Assembly: GCA_030549335.1 (NCBI GenBank)
Contig: CM060192.1
Coordinates: forward strand, 22,758,157 to 22,822,156
Length of the DNA stretch: 64,000 nucleotides
Reading direction: 5' to 3'
Source of the DNA: Pontederia crassipes
Taxonomy: Eukaryota > Streptophyta > Magnoliopsida > Commelinales > Pontederiaceae
Numbering within the stretch: the first letter of the stretch is position 1; the number at the start of each line of letters is the position of its first letter. The position numbers and the translations under genes were made by a program. Below the pieces are notes generated by a model. The model did no database searches. It was given only the letters and a program-made list of their open reading frames with translations, and was not told the DNA's origin. Shown piece by piece: positions 15,049-27,318 of the stretch.

Positions 15049-15628
15049 CTTTTCACCATTAATCGTCCGTCCCCCGATTGCCCAACTGACGTGACGAAGT
15101 TCTCTCTTCATCATGTAGACAATCGTCCGACATGGCACCACGCAAACTGCCATCCACGTCAATAAATTATTAAAAAATAAAATAAATACAAATAATAAAA
15201 TAAGTTTAAAATAATAATATAATAAAAAAAGAGGAGGGGTGCCACCCCTCTTCTCCGATCACAGCATTTTCATCGGCAAAGAGAGGCATCAACATCAGGA
15301 ATGGCCAGCGGAGGGAGGAGGAGGCCCCTCTCCTGCGCGCCCCGATAAAGTTCAAAGGGGGCTTCCCTCTCTCTTCTTCAGCGCCGAAGAGGAGAGGGGT
15401 GCCCCCCCTCCCCTCAAGCGACCCCATCCTAGATGTCGACACCTCCTCTTGCTGGCCAGAATGCAGTGATCGGAGAGAGATGAGGGGTGACGCCGCCTCC
15501 TCTTTTTAATTTTTTTATTATTATATTATTATTTTTATTTTTATTTTATGTTTTTAATAATTTGCTGGTGATAGAGAGAGAACATTGCTACGTCAATTGG
15601 ATAATTGGGGAACAGACTTGGTGAAAAG
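15049..15628. mobile_element. 580-bp foldback (long terminal inverted repeat) element
   Basis: The left arm from 15049 (CTTTTCACCA) pairs with the right arm ending at 15628 (TGGTGAAAAG). The arms remain complementary for nearly 285 bp each and include a GC-rich core with GAGGAGGGGTG / CACCCCTC blocks and an AT-rich stretch. The whole element is therefore an almost complete palindrome. It has no coding capacity; the frames across it are mirror artefacts. It may belong to the Mutator-like or foldback class. I did not find a convincing 8-10 bp target duplication. Confidence 0.75.
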
Positions 15629-16137
15629 GGTATTTGACTTAATTTACCCGTTGGATCTAATTAGTGTTTGGATAATAAATATATAATTCTTTTGAATTTT
15701 ACGTAAATGATTGAATTAATAAATTAGTTTAGAGTATATTTAGATGGAGTGCAATATAATGATGAGGAACTAAAATATTTATAAATATAAAATATAACTT
15801 TATTAAGTAATAATAAAAATTAAGTTTTTATTAAAATATATTATTTAAATATAGCTTTTTAAAATAAATTATATTTAATAAAATATTAAACTTTTTAATG
15901 AAATGATAAGTAATAAATAATATTAAATTAATCCTTATAATGGCAAGAGAGAAAATATTAAAAGAAAAAAATTGGTTTGAAAAATAAAAAAAATCATTTA
16001 GAAAAAACTGGAATGTGAACGGCGCATGTCCCTTTATTTTGATGACTTGTTTTTATCTCGAGAATCAAATCACATGGCCGTGTTTAGTAGAATTAGGTGA
16101 AACCAGTGTTTGGTTCCACTTTGATAAAGAATATCCT
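15629..16137. other. AT-rich spacer
   Basis: Very AT-rich unique sequence between two transposable elements. Nothing was recognised. Confidence 0.5.
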
Positions 16138-17527
16138 TTAGGCATCGTTTGGTTCGCGAATATACAATGGAATAGGGTCTTATTCGACACTTTTTAACCA
16201 AACGACGCATGGAATAGGAATAAATGTCAACAACGAACGCTCGGAGCCCAATATGTGTTTAATCCTATTGGGCATGTATTTTGCGGGTTGGGCTATTCGA
16301 CGAAAATGGTCGAATACGAGATATTCGTCAATTTCAACAATGGTACAACAATCATTTTACTGTTTACATTTGTCTGTGTACCCTACACGCGTAGGAGGAC
16401 TGATGTTCACTTTTTCCGCACATTTGCCCTAAGTTCGGAGGCCGAACGAGGTAAAGACGATGATCGTGCAGTAGGACAACACACGGTGACCTGGTACAAG
16501 TATGGTTTTGCAATTTTCGACTTCTTCATTACATGCCTCATTTGCTATTTTAATGTTCCTAGTGCACATGTCCTATTTGTGGGGATCTCGGCTTCAGATC
16601 CATTTGAGAAGTCGATCAGAAGGAGTGTGAAATCGACGTCTCTGGTGACTTCTTCTTTCCACAATTTTTAAAAGGCACTAGGGTGCAGGAGATTGTCATC
16701 TCCCGAGGCAATCCATTCGCCGATTTTGATTTCTTTGTTACTGCTACATTTTTCCCCTCTCAACTAATCAGAGGTCATCTTTGTCCTCCATATGGTCACT
16801 CTGCACTCGATTGCTTTCGAGGTTGACACAAGTGCGGCACAAATTGCATTCTGGTAGTCTTCTTCTTCCCCGCACCAAACCCTAACATCAAACCCTACAT
16901 TAGGAAGAGTGAGGTACATGCTTCTCCTTGTCTTCGGTAAGATTCCTATAATTGTTTGACTTATTTCTTCTTCGCTTCTTCCCCGTCTGGCGGATGACTC
17001 GGTCGATTGTTCTTAGGCACGCTGGCATAGAACTGTTTGACATACTGCGAGCAAAGGGAGCTCCACATCTAATACGAAAGGTACTTCCCTTTTTCCACCC
17101 TATCATTTTTCGTTTGTGAAATGTCGTCCTGTGAGCATCTCCATACTGATGATAAATCACCTCCTATTGCATATATTTGTGGATGTAAAGATTGTGCTTT
17201 CCCCTTAGTTGAGCTTAGGGTTATCAATTAAAACTTAGTTGACCTTAGGCTCACCAATTGAAATAAAAGTTAGGTGCTTCTCAAACGATATTAGGATGTA
17301 TACGACTTCATGTACCATGGTCGTCGACATTCATTTTCATTTATGCTTTGTTTCTGTGTGCATCATTCTTCCTTAAGATGTTCTTAGGGCCTTAATTCTT
17401 TTTGCACATGTGACACTGATAGGGACAATGAGTAGGTTTTTTAGGGTCTTATTACTTATCGCACCTACTTTTTCGTTTCCTTGGCCATACTACTATCGAC
17501 ACGTCAAATGATGGATACAGTTCCCCA

Positions 17528-18947
17528 ATGTCTCAAGAAACGAGCTCTAGAAACAAAGATGGCACTCTCCAAAAGAAGCAAGCCGCTAACTGGAATGATG
17601 ATTTGGACAAAGTTTTTGTCGGTCTAATGAAGATGAACACCTAGATGGAAATCACAAAAAAACTAGTGTCTTCATTACCGAGAGTTGGAAGTGCTAAGGT
17701 TCAATGAGACGGAGAAGAAAGGCTACGATATGGAAAACCTGAAGAATAGGATGAAAATTTTGAAGAAATATCAATTATACCAGGGCCTACTTAATAAAAG
17801 TAATTGGGGTTGGGATTATGAGAAGAAAGTTCCTACCTTCGACGAACCTAGCATGTGGGAGGAGGTCATATCGGTAAGCAAGATTATATTTGATCATGGG
17901 ACTATACCCTTGATTGCTTACCGACATGACATACTTTCATTACTAGGAAAACAAGGAATATGCCAGAATTAAGGACAATCCTTTCCCGTTATACGATGAT
18001 TTGGATTTCATTTTTTCTACGAACACCACAACTGGAGTAAGAGCCTTCACGACTATGATGTCTGAAATGTCATCCGAGGACAATGAGAAATTTGTTGATG
18101 TAGCCACTGATGACATCAACATCACCTTCAATGCCTTTCAGTTCTTCCACGAGGCGACAAGCAATGATGCAAGTGGGGGTTTGGGTAACGAAAGCAACTA
18201 TGAGAGTCTGCCGCTTTTGAAGATCCCTTATCTGGTATGTTGCCAACACCAATTGCGGTAAAAAGGGATAGAGTTAGTGGCCAAGGTAAGAAGACATGTA
18301 AGGGTAGAGGTAATAATGTCGAGGCAGTTGAGCTAACGAAGGAATTGACACAACAAGGCAAGAAGCGGCTTGTATTGTTAGATGAGGTGCTACAAAGGGA
18401 TAAATAGGCCAACCCATACACAAGGAATGAATGTTGGGACAATCTACGTGAGAAGGTTACTGATTGCTCCCTTGAGTTTAAGATGGCCATGATGAAAGCA
18501 TTCAAGGTCGAGAGCAACTCTTGGGCATTCATGACTTGTGAAGAAGACATGCTAGAACCTTGGCTCTTGGAACAGCTCACGGAGTATCGAAGAAAGAGGG
18601 GAACCATTGGGCAATCTTCAAGCTTCTTTGGATGCACAAGTTCCACTATAACTGTAGGTGCCTCCCACTCCATACCCACTGGAGGATTTAGGACAGCAAC
18701 CACTTCTATCCCACCCAACATTTTTGGTTCGTCATTTGCTACGAATGCCCTATTCCCTACCCAGTTTATGTCATCCCCGTTGCTTCTTTGTACATCTACC
18801 ACAGCTTTTTTTGTTCACAGCTCTTACACCCATGCATGTGTTTTGGGAATCGACATTCCATTCAGGCCAATTGCCAGTACTGCATTGGGGTTCTCCTTCC
18901 GTACATCACCAACCGATGGCTCAACCTCAGTAGGAGCTTCATGTTAG
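17528..18947 (+). pseudogene. Harbinger Myb/SANT-like ORF (ORF1), broken
   Basis: This is the accessory DNA-binding protein that PIF/Harbinger elements need with the transposase. It begins MSQETSSRNKDG, followed by a tryptophan-led helix segment (NWNDDLDKVFVGLM). The next block has MENLKNRMKILKKY and GWDYEKKVPTFDE, as in the plant Myb/SANT-like domain. A clean 73-bp intron (17874-17946, GTAAGC...CTAG) splits it; after splicing the frame reads MWEEVIS-ENKEYARIKDNPFP-LYDDLDFIF, the expected family wording. The C-terminal part (18483-18947) is serine/threonine-rich. Frame breaks occur near 17645-17690 and near 18240, with a stop near 18403, so no full-length protein is made. Confidence 0.75.
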
Positions 18948-19245
18948 CCCTAACGCATCTCCACTTTGTTTCACAATATTTGGATATATTATGTGTTAAA
19001 AGTGTTCGACTGTGTGGTTCGGCCTATTTATGGATCTCCTTTATATGTTATGTGATGAAAGTGTTCTACTTCTTAACAGTTACTAGGCAATCATTTTGTT
19101 AAACATTCATATGAACGATTTTGAATTTTGATTGATATTTACAAATTTAGTTATCATTTGGTTTACTCATAATGTATATTATTTTCTGCTATAAAACTTA
19201 ATTGTATGCTATGCATAGGTGACTAAACATATGTTCATATAACTG

Positions 19246-20403
19246 TTGGCCGAGGAGGAGAGGTTCCATGAAGACATCATCAAAATCATCACTTCTGCTA
19301 GTATGGTTCAACTACAAGTTCCTCAACCAATTGGAAAGGTACCTTACAGAATTCTCCCATTCTCTGGGCATCAGTTTATCTTAGACATTCTAAGAGGTCA
19401 CCCCAAAGATGTTACGACCTTTTTCTAATGTCCCCTAGAATGTTTATTAAATTGGAAGAATTGCTCACGTCGAGGGGCCTCATACATAGTACTCATAATG
19501 TCAGTTCATGTGAACAATTAACATTGTTCCTATGTTGTCTAGGGCACAACATGTCCAATAGTAATTTTGCGAAGATGTTTCAACATTCTGGTGAGATGAT
19601 CTCTCGATATTTCAATGTTCTGCTTGAGGGGGTATGTTCACTTTTGAAGGAGTTTATAGTCCTCCCTAATGGCGAAGAAGATGTGCGTTAGTCGATTCAA
19701 AACTCTCATCAATTCTTCCCTTTTTTCAAGGTAAGTGATACTATATTCCAAATATTAACGAGTAATGAGATATTGTTGGCCTATGACAATGGTGATTCCA
19801 TTTTAATGTAGAATGCACTAGGCGCGGTGGATAGTACCCATGTGCTAGTGATGGTTTGGAAAGCCGACCAGGCATGTTATAGAAATCGCAAGGGATTCTT
19901 ATCTCAAAATGTTATGACGGCCACATCATTCGATGATGCATTCCTATACGTTTGCACCGAATGGGAGGGATCTACTGCTGATACGAGTCTCCGCTAGTGT
20001 GTTGAAAATGCGGCGTTTGTTGTTCCGGAAGGTACGTCGCCTATTTGATTGACATATGTTCACAGATGGAGATGACATCAAGAATTTCAAAACTGCAGGT
20101 AAATTCTTTCTCATTGATCCAGGATATGCGAACACGGAGAAATTTTTAGCTCCTTTATAGAGGTGTCAAGTATCACTTGTCCGAATTCAGCAACCGTCAA
20201 CGAGTATATGAGCATCCAAAGGAGTTATACAACCACAAAGACACACAACTGCAAAACTGTGTCGAGAAAATGTTCGGTATATTGAAGTCAACTTAGGAAC
20301 GGAAGAAAGCCGAAGGGGTGACCAACTCCGAAGTGACATAACAATTCAGCTTTGAAATGCACACCAGAATCAACGAGGTAATCCAAACTACAAATATGTA
20401 GTT
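19246..20403 (+). pseudogene. Harbinger DDE transposase, broken
   Basis: The N-terminal part carries MSPRMFIKLEELL and later FQHSGEMISRYFNVLL, matching the start of plant Harbinger transposases. An 81-bp intron (19731-19811, GTAAGT...GTAG) joins PFFK to NALGAVDSTH, which holds the first catalytic aspartate. RNRKGFLSQNVMTA and EWEGSTADT follow, then LIDPGYANTEKFLAP with the second aspartate, and NCVEKMFGILKST with the catalytic glutamate. All three acidic residues are recognisable. A frame change near 19410-19430, a stop at 19689 before the intron and further stops or shifts after 19995 inactivate it. Confidence 0.85.
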
Positions 20404-21471
20404 GATGGTTGATAATACATTGTAGTTACCTTATTTTTATTCCAAAATGGCATGTCTTCAACTGAAGCAGACAATAGGAATGCAGGTAACAATGCGTGAT
20501 GGCCGGCCTTCATGATATCTCATAACATTTATGCAGGTAAGAAATTGTGATATAAATAATATCTCACTTCCGTATATATATTATATATGTACATCGTATT
20601 GAGCATTGTTATACATCTTTGCAGGTGTAATCGGCGCCTGATGATACTTGTAACCCATCAACTATCCGGAGGCTGACACTGGCTGCGAACTTAATTCCAT
20701 GCGTAAAATATTTCTGATCAAGATTCCAGTTATATGTCTAATGACCTCATGTTATGTAAATGTGTAGTGGAGGTTGTTGTTCTACCAGTTCTATACTTGC
20801 ATGCATAGAACATTTTGAATGATGTGAAAGCCTTGTAGATTGTAAAATGACATTGATACTCAATTTCTTCGTAATGTGTATGCACTAATGAAGATTCCAA
20901 TAAATTATTTATAAATATTTCTCGATCATATATGTTTTAACTCATATATAAAAAATTAACCATTGGAATGCAATATCAGTTTTTTCATATATCAACAACC
21001 ATTTGAATGCTATGACTTTTTTCATATATTAAAAATATTTCCATGCAATTAACTACTATGAATGAAAGACAAAACTAAAATTAACCAATGAGACAACCTT
21101 ATCTTTATCTCATATATATTATTATATCTGATGTCCAGAGAGAGTAAACCTTCATACAAAGAAAATCATATGAGATGATGAAATGACGTGAGAACAATAC
21201 ATTTTTCTATAACTTTGAATGCATGTCGCACAAGTCAACATAACAAATACCAAGCCCAATTGACAACCACCTGAAGAAAGATCCACGTGACACACATTCC
21301 GTTGGCAATTTCAGCATGACGATAGTTTAAAAAAGCGGCCGACGATATGTCGACAAGCCAATTGGAAAGGTTCGCAACTCATACACATTCACATTACAAA
21401 ATGAAGCCACCAACATGTGACAGATTATGACAACCAGAAAGTAGGCGGATTCGCTAAGGACACGGCTAAAT
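20404..21471. other. Harbinger interior between the transposase and the GRF gene
   Basis: AT-rich non-coding sequence between two convergent transcription units, with several related CATTTGAATGCWATRNC words near 20955-21035. Nothing else was recognised. Confidence 0.5.
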
Positions 21472-21886
21472 TTAAACGAACTTAGTTAACAACAATGTTA
21501 AGAAGACACCAACAGTGAAGAACACGACTCTTTCTCGCTTCAGATGACTGACAGGTTCCTCCAACTTGTCACACTTCTTCAGCATCCTCCCGATCACTAC
21601 TGCACCGCGATGTTCCATAGACGGGTCACACCACCTAAAGAAACCGCACGCGTCATGAGGAGCAGACTTCTATGAAAGAGATGACAACATGTTTAGTTAA
21701 GTTTGCCATTCAACATTAAACAGAGATGGGGAGCTTAGTGTTACCCACGTCGTAATGAGGACACCGCCAGAATCTTCTCCCTGGGTTGGTATAAGTCCAA
21801 GACGTTCTCAATGCGCAGGTGTCTTCACAGTGGCACTCTGGCGCCTCACCATGTTCGATGACAGATACATGAAGTCAAAACCCTAG
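21472..21886 (-). CDS. GRF-type zinc-finger protein with C-terminal membrane segment
   Basis: The first exon (about 21835-21749, minus strand) encodes ECHCEDTCALRTSWTYTNPG and continues RRFWRCPHYD. That is the C-x-C ... TSxTxxNPGRRFxxC signature of the GRF zinc finger. A 79-bp intron (21748-21670) separates it from KSAPHDACGFFRWCDP, which gives the last cysteine and the W-x-D end of the finger. A charged helix (RMLKKCDKLEEPVSHLKRER) and a hydrophobic end (VVFFTVGVFLTLLLTKFV, then stop) follow. Small plant GRF proteins with coiled coil plus tail anchor have this layout; their function is not established. No in-frame ATG precedes the finger: the obvious upstream ATG (21872) is in another frame, so either a frameshift or an upstream exon (a possible one at 22149-22093 ends in a GTAAGT donor) is involved. 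It lies wholly inside the Harbinger element, opposite to the transposase. Confidence 0.7.
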
Positions 21887-22361
21887 AGCCGACCAAAAAA
21901 GAACATCAGAAGATGACACAAGCAAAAACTGATGATGATACAAGTTAGTAGAGCAAAAACATGCGAGAATGACACATGCAACATTGTACAAGCACATGCA
22001 TACCACTGAGAGTTTCCGACAACACAAGAACGGAAGAACAAGGAAGAAAAAATGAGGCACAAAACAAAAGCGAACATGTTCCCGGCGACTTACCTTAACC
22101 ACTACGATGCAAATGACGACAATCGGCACAAGACAAGGCAGCGGATACATGAAAGAGAGGAAAGAAAGTCACGGATGTAGGTAGGTGAAGCGTCCACGGT
22201 AAGTTTATAAGGTAGGGGATAGACATGTCATTTCACATCAACTTATTCCACGATGAACCAAATGACACCACAAAATAGGATAGGACGACATCATTTGGCA
22301 TGTACGGCCGAATAAACCGACCTATTCCGGCTACCGTATTCATGTTCCAAATGGCACCTTA

Positions 22362-24171
22362 GAGAATATTATCTTGTGACAAAATTCTTATGACCCCACA
22401 CAACAAGCCGACAAGATTAAACATCCATTAGTAATTGTGATGTCGAATTTTTGCATTAACCCTATCCTACGTGATATTGGTTGATTAGGATATATTCTTC
22501 TATTATTCTGCAATCTAAGCAGTCCCTAAAGTTTTAGGTGGTATCCAAATTTTTTGCTTTAACAATTCACTTTTTGAGCAAATAAACTTTGACCCGTTAT
22601 TTTATCCATCTATATAATATCTAAAGGTAAAATGTTTAAAAAATTTTCTCAGTGCTACATTTTTCGATACTTCTTTGATTCTTTCATTTTCTTAGACGGT
22701 CAAAAAAAGTGATACATAAACAAAAGACTTTAAAATAAAATAATACATTAATTAACTAAGAAATGCGAAAGTTAATAAAATAAAATAAAAAAATAAAAGT
22801 GTACATCATCATGTCCAACATCACATGAGGCATATAATGTCTATGCCATATTACATGTCCATACATCATCTCCTTACAACTTAATAATATAAAAAGACTA
22901 AATCTAAACTCTATGTAATCATGTGCACATGTCATCCGAGCTGAGATCGCTGCACAAATATCAACCTGGCTCGTAAGTATCTCATATACTTGCGGGGGTC
23001 ATATAGGGGAGCAATACTCAACCATTAACATAAAATTAAGTGTGAATTTATAATAGTGCGGTTGCTCAGTACATATGAGTCATCCATAATATATCGAGGT
23101 TTCGTGACCCTTTGAATTCAGGAGATCATGGTTGTAGGAGTTACACAATTCCAACAATTATGGTGGAGGTGGAGAAGATCGAAACTGATATTTCTTTATT
23201 TTTTCCCATTACACTTCTGGACGTCCGAAATAATTTTGACCGTCCGATAGAACATCATCTTCTGACGCCAACAATGTTAAGAAATTTAAATTTTTTATGG
23301 AAATTTGTGGTGTGCTACATTCAGTTTTCTAATTTACTTTGTATAAACAATTGCAAACGAATGAACAACAACGTGAACTGCCCTGTAAAACCAACACATC
23401 ACTTGCCACTCTGCAGATTATACGGGTTCAGTAATACCAATGAGCCTAGCTAATGAGCCTAGCTGCTGTAACAAGACAACAGCAACATCTGCAATTGAAG
23501 TGATGCATATGTCCTTCCGAGATCATCAGAGCATTCTGCATAATGGTACTTAAAAGTTTTCCCATAAGTTTTTGGTTACTTCTGAACACAATCCAAGGAG
23601 CCCCTGCATTGTTGTGAAGAATCTGTCAACTTTGACAGGGGCATCAGGCATAGGTATCATGCATCAGACTAAATGAATTGTTGAAAAGCTAGATAAATGA
23701 ACCTGTAGAGAGTACATCTGGTTTTTTCAATTGGCGAACAAAACTGCCATCCTCGCAACAGCTGGAATGTGGAGCAGGAAGAGCAGTACAGGGATCTGTT
23801 CGAGCATGTCGCACCCTAAGACATCAAAATCACATAACCTTGGCTGCTTTTTCCTTTGCTAACTAGTTCAGTAGTTTGGTTAAGCTATGTGGAGTGTAGA
23901 TTCATTGATGGAGACAACTTGTTCGTGTTTTACACATGTATCAAGTGAACAAGACACATTCCCTGGAAGAAACTATTCGGCAGACAATAATTGAGTGTTC
24001 ATATCTATTACATTCTTGAACAATAATACACATTACACTCAGCCACTGTCATGTCATGTGACCAAGTAAACAATAGGAAATTGGAGAATTGCTCAGACTC
24101 AGAGAGACCACTGCCATTTGAAATCTACAAAACTGGAGAATAGAATGTGGAGCAATTGAATGAAGACATCA
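22362..24171. other. Intergenic / 3' flank of the TPX2-like gene
   Basis: No coding signature. The 3' untranslated region of the minus-strand gene should begin just below 24172. A 13-bp tandem duplication (AATGAGCCTAGCT) sits at about 23438-23463. A 113-residue frame at 23112 lacks recognisable features. Confidence 0.5.
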
Positions 24172-26954
24172 CTAGATCACCTCCTCTTCCCTCTTGGAGC
24201 AATCCTTTGGCTGGTGGATCCTATGAAAATGTGGTTCTCTTGGAAGTGTCACAGGTCTTTTTCCTTTGGAACTGACTGCATTTATTGAGACTTCATTCTT
24301 CTTTTTTTTGACACAAGAAATTATTCCCTTCCTGCAATTTGTACTTAATGGTGCAACTCCCTGAAGCTTATTGACACTCTCTGCAATTTTATGCTTGCCA
24401 TTTGCCATCTACAATGGTCCAGAACTGCTTATTAGAATGGTCTAAGATTCATGTCTAACTAAATGCACATGAAAAAGATTTCTACCTTATGAGAATTAGG
24501 ACTATGCACGGTCAATTTAATTTTTGTCGGTCTTCCTGGCACAGCAACATGAACTGATGCTTGATCCTTGAAGCACAGCACAACCATGCAAGATGTGTCA
24601 TCTTTTCACTAAGACAAAAAAGGAAAGTAGAAACTAGATTCTTTCAGTTACCTGCAGAGCATCTACCATTCCTACTTGCAAAACAATTTTCTCACCCTCA
24701 TTATGAGCAATTGTTCCAGCTTGCTGCATTGTAAGACGGTCAAAACATAATCAGAAAAAAATGCACTTATGACATCTCCATACTATGACATCTCCTCTGA
24801 TGGGAATAGGACACAAAGGTAAACAACGCTAACCTTCAACCTTTCTCCATGTTTGTGAAGTGGATCAGTTACTTTATGAGCTAAAACATGGAGCTTTTTT
24901 TCAGTGTTTCTTTCTTTGAGAATTCCTCTCTCCTGGTGAACACAAATAGAAAAGAAAAGGTTGATGAGTTCATAACTAAAGAATATGCTGATTTAGCTTC
25001 AGGTGTCTGTGAAACTCACATCTGTTCTAAATCGAAAAGGCTTCGGATTGGTAGTTCTCTTATTCTTTTCCCATTGATTGCCTGCTACATTGCAGGATTT
25101 ATTTTGAGGTTTACGTGCCTGCACCAATTAAGTTAAACATTACTTGTTCATCATGATTAATTAAGCATCAATACAATGTCAAAATGAAATTTCACATACC
25201 TTTGGAAGAGCATTTTGCAAAATCTCATTTGCAAAGTTTATGGTGTTTGACTTGGTTTCTCTGGAAGTTCCATTTTACAGTAAGTACATTTGATAGTAAA
25301 AAAATTATGAGACAACTTTTACATCCAGTTATTACACAGATTGAAAGTACTTATACCTCTTTCCATTCATGTCCAGAGAATTTTCTTTGTTTTCGTCCAA
25401 CTCTGAACTATTTGCAGCGATGTTAGACACGTCAGGGATGCTACAAGGTCCCACTAGAGGGGCTACGTTTTCGCTGTCTTCTTCACTGTTCTGCACCGTT
25501 CTTAAAATACTGGTGGTTTCAGATCCTGCTAATGTTGAATGTAAAGACTCCATAACGTTTGTAGTTGTTTGAGACATGGTAGGTATAGTGCTGCCAGGTC
25601 GAATTTTCTCGATAAAAAGGTCCTCGTTATCTCTATTTTCTTCCCTGTTCAGCACCATTCCTGAAGAGCTGGAAATTCCAGGGCCTGCTAAGGTTGATTG
25701 CAAAGACTTTGAGGTCGTTGCAGGAGCCAACAGGATCTCCTCAACATCGGCAGAAATAATAGCCTGATTACTAGAATTTTCAGTAGACTCCACCTTGCCA
25801 GATTTTTTGCTACTAGCTTTCGGAAACTTCAAGCTCATTGTTGATTCTCCAGTTTTTTTAAGGTTTTCTTTGGACACTTCAGACCTCTTTGAACTCTTTG
25901 GAGTGGCTGGTGTACTAAGGTACCTGCTTGGGACAATCTTCTTATGGCTGGTTATTTTAGGCTTCGTCATCTCAGTGCAAACTTCTGACACAGGGATTCG
26001 GGACTTTACTGGAGTACTAGTTTCATTCGTCTCCTTTTTAGTATCCTTGAATAGAACTTTCGCCACATTCTTACTCTTCGAGGTCCCTGCCGGTGCCTTC
26101 TGATATTTCACGCTTCGAAACTGATCTCCATCAGGTGAGCATTTCTTCTTCCTGGGCGTTGTGAATGCCTTTTCAGTTGTAGGGCATAGATATTTCGCCT
26201 TTACTTGTCTTGGTGTCGATCTTAAAGTTGAAATGGGGTGATCCTTGAGCTTGGTTTTCGTCATCTTGTCAGAAAAGGTCATAGTGCTCAGTCTCTCGAA
26301 TCTGCTCTTAGCTTCCTTTGCTGGTGCAGTATGGGGACAGTTCGGAATCAAACTGAAAAGAGAATTCGTCTCGTATAAGATGTATATGTCCATCTTTCCA
26401 GTTCACTCGTATAAATCTAATGTACGACAATCAAACTTGGTCTAGACTACAAGATATCAGCAAAATAGGTAGTACTACCTTGGAGCTTTCCGATCTAGCT
26501 TTCTTCTCAGTCTTACGTTGGGGCTTCTTGCGGACATGACCTGCAGGATTCTTCGGCCTCTAAGTTCCGCAGATCCAGAGAATGAACTTGAGAAACAACG
26601 AATTAAATGCATGAAAGAAGAAGCAAAACGAACCCGAAGAACAAATTTTCTGTACAGTGCATCTGGATCCACTTCCTCATGGTTCTGATCACAGCCTAGA
26701 CATAAACCATTGTGCATAAAAAGAATTAACAGACCCGCACTAAATATCGGAATTGTCACAGGGATTAAGATGTCCCTTGTCAGTATATTTCAAGTTTCAT
26801 AGCATAAACAATTTCCAGACAGCGAGAAATAAGTTGACTCAGGAACGAAGTCCCAAATCACCCGGTGATCCAGAAAAAGTAGGAACCAATCTATTTAATT
26901 TGGAAACGAATCTGTTCTGCGGGTTCTCCAAACAGTGGAATTGACAAAAATAAA

Positions 26955-27013
<59 letters not shown>

Positions 27014-27193
27014 GAGATATATACCGATACGAACGCAGAACCAGGAACCGTCGTCCGGGCGCGAGAGGTCGGGGACTGTGAAATCGACGTACTTTGGGGC
27101 TTCGATATCCTCGTAGAAGCTGAGATCGTATTCTTCTCCCTCAGGTGCCGCACCGTCCGGATCATTGATCAAATTCAGTCGGAGTTTCTCCAT
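24172..27193 (-). CDS. TPX2-like microtubule-associated protein, ten coding exons
   Basis: Exons by splice sites and frame (minus strand): 27193-27025, 26695-26634, 26540-26479, 26352-25357, 25260-25200, 25118-25020, 24932-24834, 24723-24652, 24608-24486, 24408-24172; together 1980 nt, an exact number of codons. The N-terminus has EAPKYVDFTVPD, like the 'APxxxDF' segment of TPX2. The long fourth exon is a basic, serine/threonine/lysine-rich low-complexity region. Exons 6-7 join to NPKPFRFRTD-ERGILKE, the 'PFxxRTxERG' motif of TPX2 proteins, and the last exon has LPREPHFHRIHQPKDCSKR, like their 'PxPPxFHxxHxPKSC' motif. TPX2 proteins bind microtubules and act in spindle assembly. I infer membership of the divergent plant TPX2-like group rather than canonical TPX2. 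One oddity: the best acceptor for exon 9 puts TGA (24608-24606) as the next codon, so the last 118 residues may be lost or an alternative junction used. The start codon gives a typical acidic N-terminus. Confidence 0.75.
26957..27018 (-). repeat. (GA)n microsatellite in intron 1 of the TPX2-like gene
   Basis: An almost uninterrupted GA run (CT on the gene strand) begins a few bases inside the first donor site (GTATAT). The polyserine/leucine frames across it are artefacts. Confidence 0.9.
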
Positions 27194-27318
27194 TAGGACG
27201 TCGCAGTCTAAAGCGGCAACGAATTGAAGAGGGAAAGAGATCGCTTTCCTTACAGGGGTTTGCTGAGAGAAACTTGGCCTTCACTTCGTCCCCTCCTACC
27301 ACAATTCCAGACCGAAAC

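Larger units (their letters stand above)
16141..22358 (+). mobile_element. PIF/Harbinger DNA transposon, full length with TTA duplication
   Basis: The left end GGCATCGTTTGGTTCGCGAA and the reverse complement of the right end GGTGCCATTTGGAACATGAA form an imperfect terminal inverted repeat. Each end is flanked by TTA (16138-16140 and 22359-22361), the three-base duplication typical of this superfamily. Inside are the two expected ORFs on the plus strand, a Myb/SANT-like protein (17528-18947) and a DDE transposase (about 19246-20400). A GRF zinc-finger gene lies on the minus strand near the right end. Both main ORFs are broken by a handful of stops and shifts, so this copy is not autonomous, but the intact duplication and clean introns suggest moderate age. 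16141-17527 and 18948-19245 hold no further recognised gene. Confidence 0.9.

Noticed and set aside
16255-16671. A 138-residue frame near the left end of the Harbinger element
   Set aside because: No recognisable domain or position match to Harbinger genes; treated as non-coding.
25332-26393. The large fourth exon of the TPX2-like gene taken as an independent single-exon gene of 353 residues
   Set aside because: Good acceptor and donor sites and exact phase agreement with nine other exons show that it is internal.
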